From Microbacterium croceum (GTDB lineage: Bacteria; Actinomycetota; Actinomycetes; Actinomycetales; Microbacteriaceae), in NCBI RefSeq assembly GCF_023091245.1, contig NZ_JAHWXN010000001.1:2294001-2358000 (forward strand): a stretch of DNA of 64,000 nucleotides, given 5' to 3'. Below are positions 8,109 to 16,545 of the stretch, one piece after another. Numbering within the stretch: position 1 is the stretch's first letter; every line of letters begins with the position of its first letter. Made by a program: the position numbers and the translations under genes. Under the pieces are notes generated by a model, which saw nothing but the letters and a program-made list of their open reading frames with translations, was not told the DNA's origin and ran no database searches.

Positions 8109-8981
8109 ATGGCGGAGAAGTCTTGGTCCCTCGGCCGCGCACTGCGCGGCATGTTCGTCAAGCCCACGATCGACGAGTCGACCTGGGAGGACCTGGAGAC
8201 CGCGCTCATCACCGCTGACTTCGGCCCTGACATCAGCGAGCGCATCGTTGAGGAGCTCCGGGAGAAGGTCGAGCGATTCCGCACCACCGACCCGAAGGAT
8301 CTGCAGCGGATGCTGCGCGAGACGCTGGAGGAGCATTTCGCGAAGTTCGACACGACGCTGAAGCTCACGGAGCGGCCGGCTGTCGTGCTGGTCGTGGGCG
8401 TCAACGGTGTCGGCAAGACGACGACCATCGGCAAGTTCACCAAGTTCCTCCGCGGTTACCAGCGCAGCGTCGTCGTCGGCGCGGCCGACACCTTCCGCGC
8501 GGCCGCTGTCGATCAGCTCGCCACCTGGGCGCAGCGTGGGGGAGCGGCGATCGTCCGCCCGCAGCAGCAGGGACAGGATCCTGCCTCCGTCGCGTTCCAG
8601 ACCGTCGAGTACGCGATGCGCGAGGGCATCGAGATCGCGATCATCGACACGGCGGGTCGCCTGCACACCAAGGGCGGCCTGATGGACGAACTCACGAAGA
8701 TCCGCCGGGTGATCGAGAAGCAGGCGCCGATCAGCGAGGTGCTGCTGGTGCTGGATGCGACGACCGGTCAGAACGGCGTGCTCCAGGCGGAGGCGTTCCT
8801 GCAGCACGCCGGTGTCACCGGGCTGGTGCTCACCAAGCTCGACGGCTCCGCCAAGGGCGGATTCGTGCTCGCCGTGCAGGAGCGCACGGGGATCCCCGTC
8901 AAGCTCCTCGGACAGGGCGAGGGCATCGACGATCTGACTGGTTTCACCCCGCACGTCTTCGTCCAATCCCTCGTCGGCTGA
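8109..8981 (+). CDS. ftsY: Signal recognition particle receptor FtsY, 290 aa
   Basis: This is the NG domain of FtsY, the SRP receptor GTPase that docks ribosome-Ffh complexes at the membrane. Visible motifs are the helical N domain (about 1-90), G1 GVNGVGKTTTIGK, the conserved DTFRAAAVDQL, G3 DTAGR and G4 TKLDG. The acidic A domain of E. coli FtsY and the transmembrane N-terminus of some actinobacterial homologues are absent. Membrane attachment therefore presumably relies on the basic first helix. Its partner Ffh is encoded 4 kb downstream. No Shine-Dalgarno precedes the ATG; the start fits a leaderless mRNA. Confidence 0.96.
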   Translation: MAEKSWSLGRALRGMFVKPTIDESTWEDLETALITADFGPDISERIVEELREKVERFRTTDPKDLQRMLRETLEEHFAKFDTTLKLTERPAVVLVVGVNGVGKTTTIGKFTKFLRGYQRSVVVGAADTFRAAAVDQLATWAQRGGAAIVRPQQQGQDPASVAFQTVEYAMREGIEIAIIDTAGRLHTKGGLMDELTKIRRVIEKQAPISEVLLVLDATTGQNGVLQAEAFLQHAGVTGLVLTKLDGSAKGGFVLAVQERTGIPVKLLGQGEGIDDLTGFTPHVFVQSLVG

Positions 8982-9024
8982 CGAGGGACTACCGCACCGA
9001 GCATGAGGCTGGTTTCATAGCGTT

Positions 9025-9525
9025 ATGGCGATCGAACACGACTACTTCGGACTCCTGTCCTCAGGTCCCGACGGCTCGATCTTCTGGTCGGAGACGGTGG
9101 AGCTTGGCGACCAGAGCGTCACCGTCGACCTGACCGCGCCCGACCAGGACGATGTCTCGTCCGAAGCGCTCGACATCGCAGCATCGCTGATCGCCGGACT
9201 CGAGAGCGTGGATGACACGGCCCGTCGCGGAATGCTCGCCGAGGTGGACGACCGCACCAGCGAGGTGACCGAGTACATCCTGCAGCAGCAGGAGACCTAC
9301 GGCGACGAGCTCGTCGAGGTGCTGGTCGATGTCTCGGGCGACTCGGCAGTCGACATCATCCGTTCGCTCCGACTGATGAGCATGACGCTCCTCGCCGACG
9401 AACACGGCGGTTCCGAGCCGTTCGCGGTGCTCGAGTACGCACTGGACCCGGATTCCACCGATGACGTGCTGCTGGTGAACCTCGGTTCGGACGGGAGCGT
9501 GCAGTCGGTGATGAGCGCCGACTGA
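9025..9525 (+). CDS. Conserved unknown protein, possibly DUF2004-like, 166 aa
   Basis: This is a soluble, strongly acidic protein starting MAIEHDYFGLLSSGPDG. The first 40 residues look like a small beta-sheet and the middle (about 50-100) is helical. The beginning recalls the DUF2004 family, but I rely on memory of the pattern only. It has no signal peptide and no catalytic motif I can name. It stands alone between ftsY and the convergent lipA gene. No clear Shine-Dalgarno is visible before the ATG. Confidence 0.7.
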   Translation: MAIEHDYFGLLSSGPDGSIFWSETVELGDQSVTVDLTAPDQDDVSSEALDIAASLIAGLESVDDTARRGMLAEVDDRTSEVTEYILQQQETYGDELVEVLVDVSGDSAVDIIRSLRLMSMTLLADEHGGSEPFAVLEYALDPDSTDDVLLVNLGSDGSVQSVMSAD

Positions 9526-9534
9526 CGCCACCCG

Positions 9535-10524
9535 TCACACCGCCTGGGCGAACCCGAGGTCTGCGCTCTCCGCGATGTGGGAGAGGTGCGCGGGGATCTC
9601 CCGTCCCTTCGACACCATCGACTGCGCCCAGAGTCGTCCCGCCCGATACGAGGAGCGCACGAGGGGCCCGGCGAGCACCCCGAGGAAACCGATCCGTTCC
9701 GCCTCCTCCTTGAACTCGACGAACTCGGCAGGCTTCACCCACCTCGACACCGGGAGGTGACGCGGCGACGGTCGCAGATACTGCGTGATCGTGATGATGT
9801 CGCAGCCGGCGTCGTGCAGGTCGTGCAGCGCCTGCACGACCTCCTCCGGCTCCTCGCCCATGCCGAGGATCAGGTTCGACTTGGTGATGAGTCCTGCGTT
9901 GCGGCCCTGGGTCAGCACGTCGAGTGAGCGCTCGTAGCGGAATGCGGGCCGGATGCGTTTGAAGATACGGGGAACCGTCTCGACGTTGTGCGCGAACACC
10001 TCGGGGCGGGCGTCGAAGATCTGACCGAGGAAGGACGGATCCGCATTGTGCTCGTTCGCGAGCAGCTCAACGCCGGTGTTCGGGTTCAGCTCGTGGATTT
10101 TCCGGACGGTCTCCGCGTTCAGCCACGCTCCGGTGTCGGGCAGGTCATCGCGCGCCACGCTCGTCACCGTGGCGTAGCGCAGCTTCATCCGTGCGACGCT
10201 CTCCGCGACGCGGCGTGGTTCGTCGGTGTCGTAGTCGGCCGGCTTGCCGGTGTCGATCTGGCAGAAGTCGCAGCGACGCGTGCACTGGGACCCGCCGATC
10301 AGGAAGGTCGCCTCCCGGTCCTCCCAGCACTCGAAGATGTTGGGGCAACCGGCCTCCTGGCACACCGTGTGCAGGTCCTCGCTCTTCACGAGGGAGTGGA
10401 GCGCGGTGTACTCCGGGCCCATCTTCGCCTTGGTCCTGATCCACTCGGGCTTGCGCTCGATCGGCGTCTCGGCGTTGCGGATCTCCAGGCGCAGAAGCTT
10501 GCGTCCTTCGGGGGCGGCGGTCAT
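9535..10524 (-). CDS. lipA: Lipoyl synthase, 329 aa
   Basis: This radical-SAM enzyme inserts two sulfurs into protein-bound octanoyl groups to make lipoamide. The auxiliary cluster motif CX4CX5C is seen in [12 protein letters not shown] and the radical-SAM motif CX3CX2C in CTRRCDFC. The C-terminal serine motif RSSYRAG coordinates the auxiliary cluster. Length is normal for the family. Its ATG overlaps the stop of lipB by 4 bp, so octanoyl transfer and sulfur insertion are made as a coupled pair. Lipoylated 2-oxoacid dehydrogenase subunits and the GcvH protein are the expected substrates. Confidence 0.97.
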   Translation of the reverse strand: MTAAPEGRKLLRLEIRNAETPIERKPEWIRTKAKMGPEYTALHSLVKSEDLHTVCQEAGCPNIFECWEDREATFLIGGSQCTRRCDFCQIDTGKPADYDTDEPRRVAESVARMKLRYATVTSVARDDLPDTGAWLNAETVRKIHELNPNTGVELLANEHNADPSFLGQIFDARPEVFAHNVETVPRIFKRIRPAFRYERSLDVLTQGRNAGLITKSNLILGMGEEPEEVVQALHDLHDAGCDIITITQYLRPSPRHLPVSRWVKPAEFVEFKEEAERIGFLGVLAGPLVRSSYRAGRLWAQSMVSKGREIPAHLSHIAESADLGFAQAV

Positions 10525-11159
10525 GCGGGAACTCCTGCGTACTCGGTGGTGAACGCATCCGTGACGCGGTCGAGGATGTCGGCGGGGGAGACGTCGGCAC
10601 CGACGACCTCGCTCACGGTGGTGACACCGGCGTCGGTGATGCCGCAGGGGATGATCCCGCGGAACCCGGCGAGGCTGTTGTCGCAGTTGATGGCGAAGCC
10701 GTGCATCGTGACACCCTGCTGCACTCGTACGCCGATCGCCGCGACTTTGTCCTCCGAGAGAGGTCGACGCACCCAGACGCCGCTGCGGCCATCCACCTTG
10801 TAGCCGTCTACTCCGAGCGGTCGCAGCACCTCGATGAGCACCCGCTCCAGGCGGCGCACATGGGCGACGACATCCATCGGCTCCGGTAGCCGCACGATCG
10901 GGTAGCCGACCAGTTGTCCTGGGCCGTGCCAGGTGATCTTGCCTCCGCGGTCCACGTCGACCACTGGGGTGCCGTCAGTCGGTCGCTCGTGCGCCTCGGT
11001 GCGCTTTCCGGCCGTGTAGACGGCCTCATGCTCGAGCAGGATGAGGGTGTCGTGACGCGTTCCGCCCGCGACCTCCGCGTGGATGCGCCGTTGCAGGTCC
11101 CATCCGTCGAGGTAGGGGACGAGGTGCGGAGCGAGTCCGGGCGTGACGATGTCCAGCAT
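10521..11159 (-). CDS. lipB: Octanoyl-[acyl-carrier-protein]:protein N-octanoyltransferase, 212 aa
   Basis: LipB transfers octanoate from acyl carrier protein to the lipoyl domain lysine. The catalytic Cys is in GIIPCGI and the catalytic Lys in [10 protein letters not shown], with the family stretches [11 protein letters not shown] and [13 protein letters not shown] also present. An AGGAG Shine-Dalgarno precedes the ATG by seven bases. lipA follows with a 4-bp overlap. The gene diverges from a TetR regulator, with about 100 bp between them that must hold both promoters. Confidence 0.96.
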   Translation of the reverse strand: MLDIVTPGLAPHLVPYLDGWDLQRRIHAEVAGGTRHDTLILLEHEAVYTAGKRTEAHERPTDGTPVVDVDRGGKITWHGPGQLVGYPIVRLPEPMDVVAHVRRLERVLIEVLRPLGVDGYKVDGRSGVWVRRPLSEDKVAAIGVRVQQGVTMHGFAINCDNSLAGFRGIIPCGITDAGVTTVSEVVGADVSPADILDRVTDAFTTEYAGVPA

Positions 11160-11246
11160 GCGGGGTCTCCTGTCGACGCAGTAGTTGGATTGGGTCTAAC
11201 AATACTCCTGCGCGGTCGACTCGGATGCGTACGACGGCACTCGCGG

Positions 11247-11252
11247 TAGCGT
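11247..11252 (+). promoter_or_regulatory. -10 box TAGCGT upstream of the TetR gene
   Basis: TAGCGT ends seven bases before the ATG at 11260. The transcript would be leaderless or nearly so. A GAGG lies in the gap but is too close to the RNA end to be a normal Shine-Dalgarno. Confidence 0.45.
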
Positions 11253-11259
11253 GAGGAAC

Positions 11260-11847
11260 ATGAGTTCGACTGGCCGCGCCGGACGCCCCAAGGCGTCATC
11301 TCGCGAGACCCTGGCGGAAGCGGCTTGTGAGCTGTTCCTCGAGCGCGGATATGACGGAACGTCCGTCGCTGACATCACGCAACGCGCCGGGGTGAGCCGC
11401 TCCAGCTTCTTCAACTACTTCGCCTCGAAGAGCGATGTGCTCTGGTCGGGAATCGACGAGCGCATCGAGCAGGCGCTCACGTCGCTTCACGCACTCGGTG
11501 ACCGCGCCAGAGGGGATGCGGTGCGCGACATCCTCGTGCGGATCGTACGGGGATTCGAGCCAGACCCGCTTGCTCTCGCCCTGCGCAACGCGGCGGCGAT
11601 GGGTCTTCGTGAGGAGCTCATGGGAGACACCGGTCTCCGGCACGCGCGCCTGTCGGCGGGGATCTCTGACTCGGCCGTCGCCTCCGGCATCGATGTCATC
11701 CGCGCGGACATCCTGGGCTCTGCTCATGCGACCGCCGTGCTGTCGTCCCTGCGGGTGTGGGCCGAGCAGGGGGCCGGACGTGGCACCCCCGAAGCGGTGC
11801 TCCTCGACGCGCTCGGCACCATCCACGATCTCCCCTGGGGGAGTTGA
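11260..11847 (+). CDS. TetR-family transcriptional regulator, 195 aa
   Basis: A standard TetR DNA-binding helix-turn-helix occupies about residues 8-55 (GTSVADITQRAGVSRSSFFNYFASKSDVLW). The all-helical ligand-binding half has no recognisable subfamily signature. I use the ATG at 11260; an in-frame GTG three codons earlier is possible. It diverges from lipBA, but the other neighbours (a membrane protein/sigma pair) are equally plausible targets. The spacer contains TTG and CAA half-sites around 11185-11203 but no convincing symmetric operator. Confidence 0.88.
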   Translation: MSSTGRAGRPKASSRETLAEAACELFLERGYDGTSVADITQRAGVSRSSFFNYFASKSDVLWSGIDERIEQALTSLHALGDRARGDAVRDILVRIVRGFEPDPLALALRNAAAMGLREELMGDTGLRHARLSAGISDSAVASGIDVIRADILGSAHATAVLSSLRVWAEQGAGRGTPEAVLLDALGTIHDLPWGS

Positions 11848-11931
11848 GAGCGGAAGAGAGAGCACCGCGGACGATTCGTCCTCCGGCGGACAGGTCATGA
11901 GTGAACCGCCACTCGAACGAGGAGGAATCCT

Positions 11932-12546
11932 ATGGCCATCGATCCCCTGGACGCCGTGCTGAGCGCCGCGGACCCTGCGCGGCGACGTGTGGAGCCGTCG
12001 GACACGCACGCGATGATCGTCGCGGCGCGCGAAGAAGCACGTTCTCCGCGTCACACCCGGCGCAACGCTCTCCTCAGTGGCGCTCTGGCGGTGGTGCTCG
12101 TGGGTGGCGCGGGCATCGCGACCGCGTCGGGGGACTGGCTCTGGGGCGACGGCCTGGAGAACCCCGACCGGGTGTACACCTACACGTCGCCCACCTGGGG
12201 TGAGTGCGAACTGCGGTTCAGCGCCCTCGACACGCACGATCCGATTCTGAACGCCCAGGTCAATCGCGTCGTGGACGACTGGTTCGCGTCCACGGATGTC
12301 GAGGCGGCCGCAGCTCCCCTCATTCCGGGCTACCTTGCGACGATCGAGGCGTCGGCCGCCGACGATCCCGCGGCGCAGCAGGGTCCGCGCAGCGCCGACC
12401 TCGCCGCGTGGACCGCGCATGAACAGGCCGTGGGTCAGCTCGTCCACGATGAGCTCGCTGTCCACGGCTTCACGAGCGACGTACTCGAAGGCGCGGATTC
12501 GCACGCTCAGGTCCACTGCGATGCTGAGAATTGGGGTGCGGAGTGA
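11932..12546 (+). CDS. Single-span membrane protein, putative anti-sigma partner, 204 aa
   Basis: The cytoplasmic N-terminus of about 43 residues (DPLDAVLSAADPARRR) is followed by one transmembrane helix (about 45-68). The extracellular domain of about 135 residues contains two cysteines (GECEL near residue 85 and VHCDAEN near the C-terminus) that could form a disulfide. A strong GAGGAGG Shine-Dalgarno precedes the ATG. The last codons overlap the sigma-factor gene by 4 bp (GTGA). This coupling and topology suggest an anti-sigma-like sensor, but the zinc-binding HxxxCxxC motif of classical anti-sigma factors is absent. The function is inferred from context. Confidence 0.72.
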   Translation: MAIDPLDAVLSAADPARRRVEPSDTHAMIVAAREEARSPRHTRRNALLSGALAVVLVGGAGIATASGDWLWGDGLENPDRVYTYTSPTWGECELRFSALDTHDPILNAQVNRVVDDWFASTDVEAAAAPLIPGYLATIEASAADDPAAQQGPRSADLAAWTAHEQAVGQLVHDELAVHGFTSDVLEGADSHAQVHCDAENWGAE

Positions 12547-13043
12547 GCCGCGATGCAGCGCGCTTGACGCGTGCGCTCGAGCGCAGTGGAGGCGACATCC
12601 TGGCCTACCTCGAGCGTCGGGCCGGCGTCGACGACGCGCCGGACCTGCTCGGTGAGACGATGGTCGTCGCGTGGCGGCGCGTGGGTGATCTCCCGGATGG
12701 GTCGGAGCGGGCGCGCATGTGGTTGTTCGGCATCGCTCGGGGGACACTGCTCAACCATGCGCGAGGTGCGCGCCGGCGGTGGGCGCTGGCCGACCGCATC
12801 CGTCTGCATGTGCGGGAGGAGCTCTCTGCGCCGGCGGCGGACGCGGGTGCGGAGGTGCGCGATGCGATCGCCCGGCTAGAGCCGGATGAGGCCGAGATCG
12901 TGCGTCTCGTGCATTGGGACGGCTTCTCACTCGCGGATGCCGCGGAGCTTCTCGGCATCCCGGCGTCCACTGCGCGGGGGCGTTACCAGCGGGCGAAGAG
13001 CGAGCTTCGCGTCGCGCTGAGAGTCGAGGCTCCGCTCGCGTAG
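12543..13043 (+). CDS. RNA polymerase sigma factor, ECF-type, 166 aa
   Basis: Region 2 is visible at about residues 15-75 (DDAPDLLGETMVVAWRRVGDL, then WLFGIARGTLLNHARG). Region 4 is at about 105-160 with a helix-turn-helix (FSLADAAELLGIPASTARGRYQRAKSEL). GTG at 12543 overlaps the preceding gene's stop by 4 bp. Sigma factors are usually upstream of their anti-sigma gene; here the membrane protein comes first. No autoregulatory promoter pair is identifiable by eye. Its TAG stop is shared with the likely -10 box of ffh. Confidence 0.87.
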   Translation: MSRDAARLTRALERSGGDILAYLERRAGVDDAPDLLGETMVVAWRRVGDLPDGSERARMWLFGIARGTLLNHARGARRRWALADRIRLHVREELSAPAADAGAEVRDAIARLEPDEAEIVRLVHWDGFSLADAAELLGIPASTARGRYQRAKSELRVALRVEAPLA

Positions 13044-13046
13044 AAT
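13041..13046 (+). promoter_or_regulatory. -10 box TAGAAT for ffh, overlapping the sigma gene stop codon
   Basis: TAGAAT begins with the TAG stop of the sigma gene and lies ten bases before the ffh ATG. No Shine-Dalgarno is present, so the transcript would carry only about three to five untranslated bases. Confidence 0.45.
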
Positions 13047-13056
13047 CTAAAGCACC

Positions 13057-14613
13057 ATGGCTACCTTTGGCACGCTCTCCGATCGGCTCACCGAGACCTT
13101 CCGCAACCTTCGTACGAAGGGAAAGCTCACGCCGGCCGACGTCGACGGCACCGTGCGCGAGATCCGTCGCGCGCTGCTCGACGCCGACGTCGCGCTCTCC
13201 GTGGTGAAGGACTTCACCGCGAAGGTGCGCGAGCGTGCATTGGGCGATGAGGTCAACAAGGCTCTGAACCCCGCGCAGCAGGTCGTGCAGATCGTCAATG
13301 AGGAGCTCGTGCAGATCCTCGGTGGCGAGCAGCGCCGACTGCAGTTCGCGAAGACGGCTCCGACCGTCATCATGCTCGCGGGTCTGCAGGGTTCCGGTAA
13401 GACGACGTTCGCGGGCAAGCTCGCCAAGCAGCTCGAGAGCGAGGGGCACACCCCGCTTCTCGTCGCGGCCGACCTCCAGCGCCCCAACGCCGTGAATCAG
13501 CTCCAGGTCGTCGCGGAGCAGGCCGGCGCCACGGTCTACGCGCCGGAGCCGGGCAACGGTGTGGGCGATCCGGTGAAGGTCTCGCGCGACGGCGTCGAGC
13601 ACGCCCGTCGTCAGCAGCACGATGTCGTCATCATCGACACCGCCGGTCGGCTCGGTGTCGATGCCGAGCTCATGAAGCAGGCGTCAGACATCCGCAAGGC
13701 GGTCGACCCCGACGAGGTGCTCTTCGTCATCGATGCCACGATCGGCCAGGACGCTGTGAACGTCGCCAAGGCGTTCCAGGAGGGCGTGGACTTCACCGGT
13801 GTCGTGCTCTCCAAGCTCGATGGAGACGCGCGCGGTGGTGCGGCGCTTTCGGTCGCCTCGTTGACCGGTCGTCCGATCATCTTCGCCTCGACGGGTGAGC
13901 GCCTCGAGGACCTCGAGCCGTTCCACCCGGACCGCATGGCGAGCCGCATCCTCGACCTCGGCGACATCCTCACCCTCATCGAACAGGCGCAGCAGGCCTT
14001 CGATGAGGAAGAGGCCACGAAGATGGCCGAGAAGCTCGCGACCGAGCAGTTCACCCTCGAGGACTTCCTCGACCAGCTTCAGCAGATGAAGAAGATGGGT
14101 TCGATGAAGAAGATGCTGGGGATGCTCCCCGGCATGGGGCAGATGAAACAGCAGCTCGACGACTTCGACGAGCGCGAGATCGACCGCACCGAGGCGATCA
14201 TCCGATCGATGACGCCGGATGAGCGCCGCAACCCCAAGGTGCTCAACGGCTCGCGCCGCCTGCGCATCGCTCGCGGCTCCGGCATGACCGTCACCGATGT
14301 GAACCAGCTCGTCGCCCGATTCGAGCAGGCGGCGAAGATGATGAAGACCGTCGCGCGCGGTGGAACCCCCAACATCCCCGGCATGGGACCTGTTCCCGGT
14401 ATGGGGCGTCCCGGTGCGTCGTCCAAGCGCGGCAAGAAGGGCAAGTCCTCGGCGGGGTCCCGCTCGGGGAACCCGGCGAAGCGGGCCGCGGAGAACGCAG
14501 GAATTGCGCAGACATCCACTCCGACGGGTTCGGGATTCGGCCTCGGCGGCGGCGCAAAGGCGCCGTCGGAGGCCGACCTTGCGGAGATCCAGAAGCTCTT
14601 CGGCAAGAACTGA
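13057..14613 (+). CDS. ffh: Signal recognition particle protein Ffh, 518 aa
   Basis: The N domain (1-90) and GTPase domain carry G1 GLQGSGKTTFAGK, DLQRPNAVNQL, DTAGRLGVD and the G4 SKLDGD. They are followed by a methionine-rich M domain (about 325-435: MKKMGSMKKMLGMLPGMGQM, then SGMTVTDVNQL). The M domain binds signal sequences and 4.5S RNA. A Gly/Ser/Lys-rich tail of about 80 residues follows. Ffh works with FtsY, encoded 4 kb upstream. No SRP RNA gene is evident nearby. Confidence 0.97.
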   Translation: MATFGTLSDRLTETFRNLRTKGKLTPADVDGTVREIRRALLDADVALSVVKDFTAKVRERALGDEVNKALNPAQQVVQIVNEELVQILGGEQRRLQFAKTAPTVIMLAGLQGSGKTTFAGKLAKQLESEGHTPLLVAADLQRPNAVNQLQVVAEQAGATVYAPEPGNGVGDPVKVSRDGVEHARRQQHDVVIIDTAGRLGVDAELMKQASDIRKAVDPDEVLFVIDATIGQDAVNVAKAFQEGVDFTGVVLSKLDGDARGGAALSVASLTGRPIIFASTGERLEDLEPFHPDRMASRILDLGDILTLIEQAQQAFDEEEATKMAEKLATEQFTLEDFLDQLQQMKKMGSMKKMLGMLPGMGQMKQQLDDFDEREIDRTEAIIRSMTPDERRNPKVLNGSRRLRIARGSGMTVTDVNQLVARFEQAAKMMKTVARGGTPNIPGMGPVPGMGRPGASSKRGKKGKSSAGSRSGNPAKRAAENAGIAQTSTPTGSGFGLGGGAKAPSEADLAEIQKLFGKN

Positions 14614-14621
14614 GCCGCGCC

Positions 14622-15536
14622 TCAGCGCGATAGCTGGTGTGGTGCTGTCGCTGACGCGGCCGCCGTCACTGCGGGTCGTGGCCGCGGACGCGCCGCGAAC
14701 TGTCCGCCGACGAGTGCCGCGATCGTCACGGTGAATCCGATGACCTGCACCGGCGTGAGCGACTCTCCGGCCACGAGCACCCCGAGAAGAGCTGCGACCA
14801 CGGGCGAGAGCAGCGCGAGCAGCCCAGGGGCGATCACAGGTAGACGCTGGATACCGCGAAACCAGAGGGTGTACGCGATGATGCCCCCGGCGGTGGCGAG
14901 CCAGAGATAGCCCAAGACGGCGTTGCCGTCGATCTCTGCCGGGAGGCCTTCCAGCAGCAGGACCAGGGGGAGGATCACGACCCCTCCGGCCGTGAGCTGC
15001 CAGCCGGCGTAGGCGATCGGCCCCACGCCCTTGGGCCGTCCCCACCGCTTGGTCAGGACCATGCCCAGCGCCGTGGCGGTCACTCCACCGACCGCGGCGA
15101 GGATGCCGAGGGTGTCGAGTTCGGCTGCAGGCCCGAGTACGACCAGGGCGACGCCGCCGGCGCCCGCGAGTGCGGCGACCGCAGTGGTCGCTCTGATCCG
15201 CTCGTGCACCACCATCGCGCCGAGGCCGAGCACCAGGAGCGGTTGCAACCCGGCGACTGCGGCGGCGACACCTCCGGGGAGACGCTCAGCCGCGAGGAAC
15301 AGCAGCGGGAAGAAGGCGCCGATGTTGAGGGCCCCGAGTGCGAGTGACTTGAGCCACCAGCTGCCATGGGGAGACGTCCTGCTCATCGCGATGGCGAGCA
15401 GTCCGGCAGGTAGCGCTCGCATGAGTCCCGCGAACAGTGGATGTCCCGCCGGGAGGAGAGCGGTGGTGACGAGGTAGGTCGTGCCCCAGGCGATGGGAGC
15501 CAGAGCCGTGAGCATCACGGTGATCGAGCGTTTCAT
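14622..15536 (-). CDS. EamA/DMT-superfamily transporter, 304 aa
   Basis: This membrane protein has ten predicted helices in two EamA repeats (about 1-140 and 150-290). It begins MKRSITVMLTALAPIAWGTTYLVTT, where the WGTTY motif is typical of YedA/RhaT-like drug/metabolite exporters. The open frame runs further upstream, but the ATG at 15536 gives the correct first helix and has a CAGGCT box six bases before it. The gene diverges from a LysR regulator, the usual arrangement of a regulator with its exporter target. The exported compound, perhaps an amino acid or metabolite, is not evident. Confidence 0.87.
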   Translation of the reverse strand: MKRSITVMLTALAPIAWGTTYLVTTALLPAGHPLFAGLMRALPAGLLAIAMSRTSPHGSWWLKSLALGALNIGAFFPLLFLAAERLPGGVAAAVAGLQPLLVLGLGAMVVHERIRATTAVAALAGAGGVALVVLGPAAELDTLGILAAVGGVTATALGMVLTKRWGRPKGVGPIAYAGWQLTAGGVVILPLVLLLEGLPAEIDGNAVLGYLWLATAGGIIAYTLWFRGIQRLPVIAPGLLALLSPVVAALLGVLVAGESLTPVQVIGFTVTIAALVGGQFAARPRPRPAVTAAASATAPHQLSR

Positions 15537-15542
15537 GGTTCC

Positions 15543-15548
15543 AGCCTG
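15543..15548 (-). promoter_or_regulatory. Leaderless-type box CAGGCT for the EamA gene
   Basis: On the minus strand CAGGCT is followed by six bases (ggaacc) and then the ATG. It has the spacing of the other leaderless starts, with C instead of T at the first position. Confidence 0.4.
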
Positions 15549-15614
15549 AGCGTCGCGCGCGGATGAGTCCAACGCATACTTGTCACTCAAAACATGAATG
15601 GAGATCATGGAAAT

Positions 15615-16538
15615 ATGGACTTCTCTCAGCTCCGCTACGTGGTCGCGGTCGCGGACTCCTCGAGCTTCACACGCGCGGCCGAGCGCTGCTTCGTCACGCA
15701 GTCCGCACTGAGCCACCAGATCGCAGCGCTGGAGCGTGAGCTCGGCCAGCGCTTGTTCGTCCGCTCGAGTCGCAGCGTGCGGGAGACGGAGGCCGGGACT
15801 GCCTTCGTGGCACGCGCACGAGAGGCACTGCGTGCGATTGAAGGCGCCAAGGAGGACGCGGCGGCCACGGCGGGCCAGGTGGTCGGCACGCTCCGGCTCG
15901 GAGTGATCCCTACGGTCACCGCCATCGACGTCCCGGCGGTGCTGGCGAGGTTCCGGGCGGAGCACCCATCGGCGCGCGTCGAGTTGCGGGTCGGAAACAG
16001 TGACGCGCTGGTCGCCGACGTGCGAGCCGGAAACCTCGATGTGGCTTTTCTCGGACTTCGTGAGGACTCGCTTCCACGTGGCGTTGCCGCTCGCGAGATC
16101 GGGAGAGAGCGCCTGGTCGCTGCGGTGCCCGCCACACATGTGCTCGCCAGCAGATCGGAGATCGGGCTGACGGAGCTCGCCGGTATGGCTTTCGCCGATT
16201 TCCCGGCAGGCACGTCAGGACGCGCTCAGAGCGACGTGGCGTTCGTCGCTGCAGGGGTGGAGAGGGATGTCGCGTTCGAGGCTGACTCGGCGGAACTCCT
16301 CATCGCCCTGGTAGCAGCGGACCTCGCGGTCAGTCTTCTCGCCCCCGCTGTGCTGGACGGGCGACAACGCGACGTGATCGCGGTCCCGGTCCGCGAGGGG
16401 CCGATCCGTATCGAGTACGTGGCGTGGGATTCCGACGTTCCTCGCAGCGTCGCCCGGGCATTCCTCCGGGTCGTGGAGGCCGCCACATCGACGCAGAGAG
16501 GCGGGCCCGGAATAGCTCCCGGACCCGCCTCTCAGTGA
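15615..16538 (+). CDS. LysR-family transcriptional regulator, 307 aa
   Basis: The N-terminal winged helix-turn-helix (about 1-60: MDFSQLRYVVAVADSSSFT, then SQSALSHQIAALE-like) is followed by a type-2 periplasmic-binding-like effector domain (about 90-295). The start at 15615 matches the usual LysR N-terminus; an ATG at 15594 would add seven residues. It diverges from the EamA exporter with 78 bp between. The last dozen codons are embedded in a strong stem-loop that probably serves as terminator for this gene and the convergent glpK. Confidence 0.9.
   Translation: MDFSQLRYVVAVADSSSFTRAAERCFVTQSALSHQIAALERELGQRLFVRSSRSVRETEAGTAFVARAREALRAIEGAKEDAAATAGQVVGTLRLGVIPTVTAIDVPAVLARFRAEHPSARVELRVGNSDALVADVRAGNLDVAFLGLREDSLPRGVAAREIGRERLVAAVPATHVLASRSEIGLTELAGMAFADFPAGTSGRAQSDVAFVAAGVERDVAFEADSAELLIALVAADLAVSLLAPAVLDGRQRDVIAVPVREGPIRIEYVAWDSDVPRSVARAFLRVVEAATSTQRGGPGIAPGPASQ
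16496..16533. terminator. Bidirectional terminator hairpin between lysR and glpK
   Basis: GAGAGGCGGGCCCGG pairs with CCGGACCCGCCTCTC with one mismatch around a short loop. The stem lies inside the 3' end of the LysR coding region and eight bases beyond the glpK stop. It can end transcripts from both sides. Confidence 0.65.
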
Positions 16539-16545
16539 TGTGCGA

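Noticed and set aside
11180..11210. TetR operator in the lipB-tetR spacer
   Set aside because: TTG and CAA half-sites can be paired but the inner bases do not match; symmetry is too poor to call.
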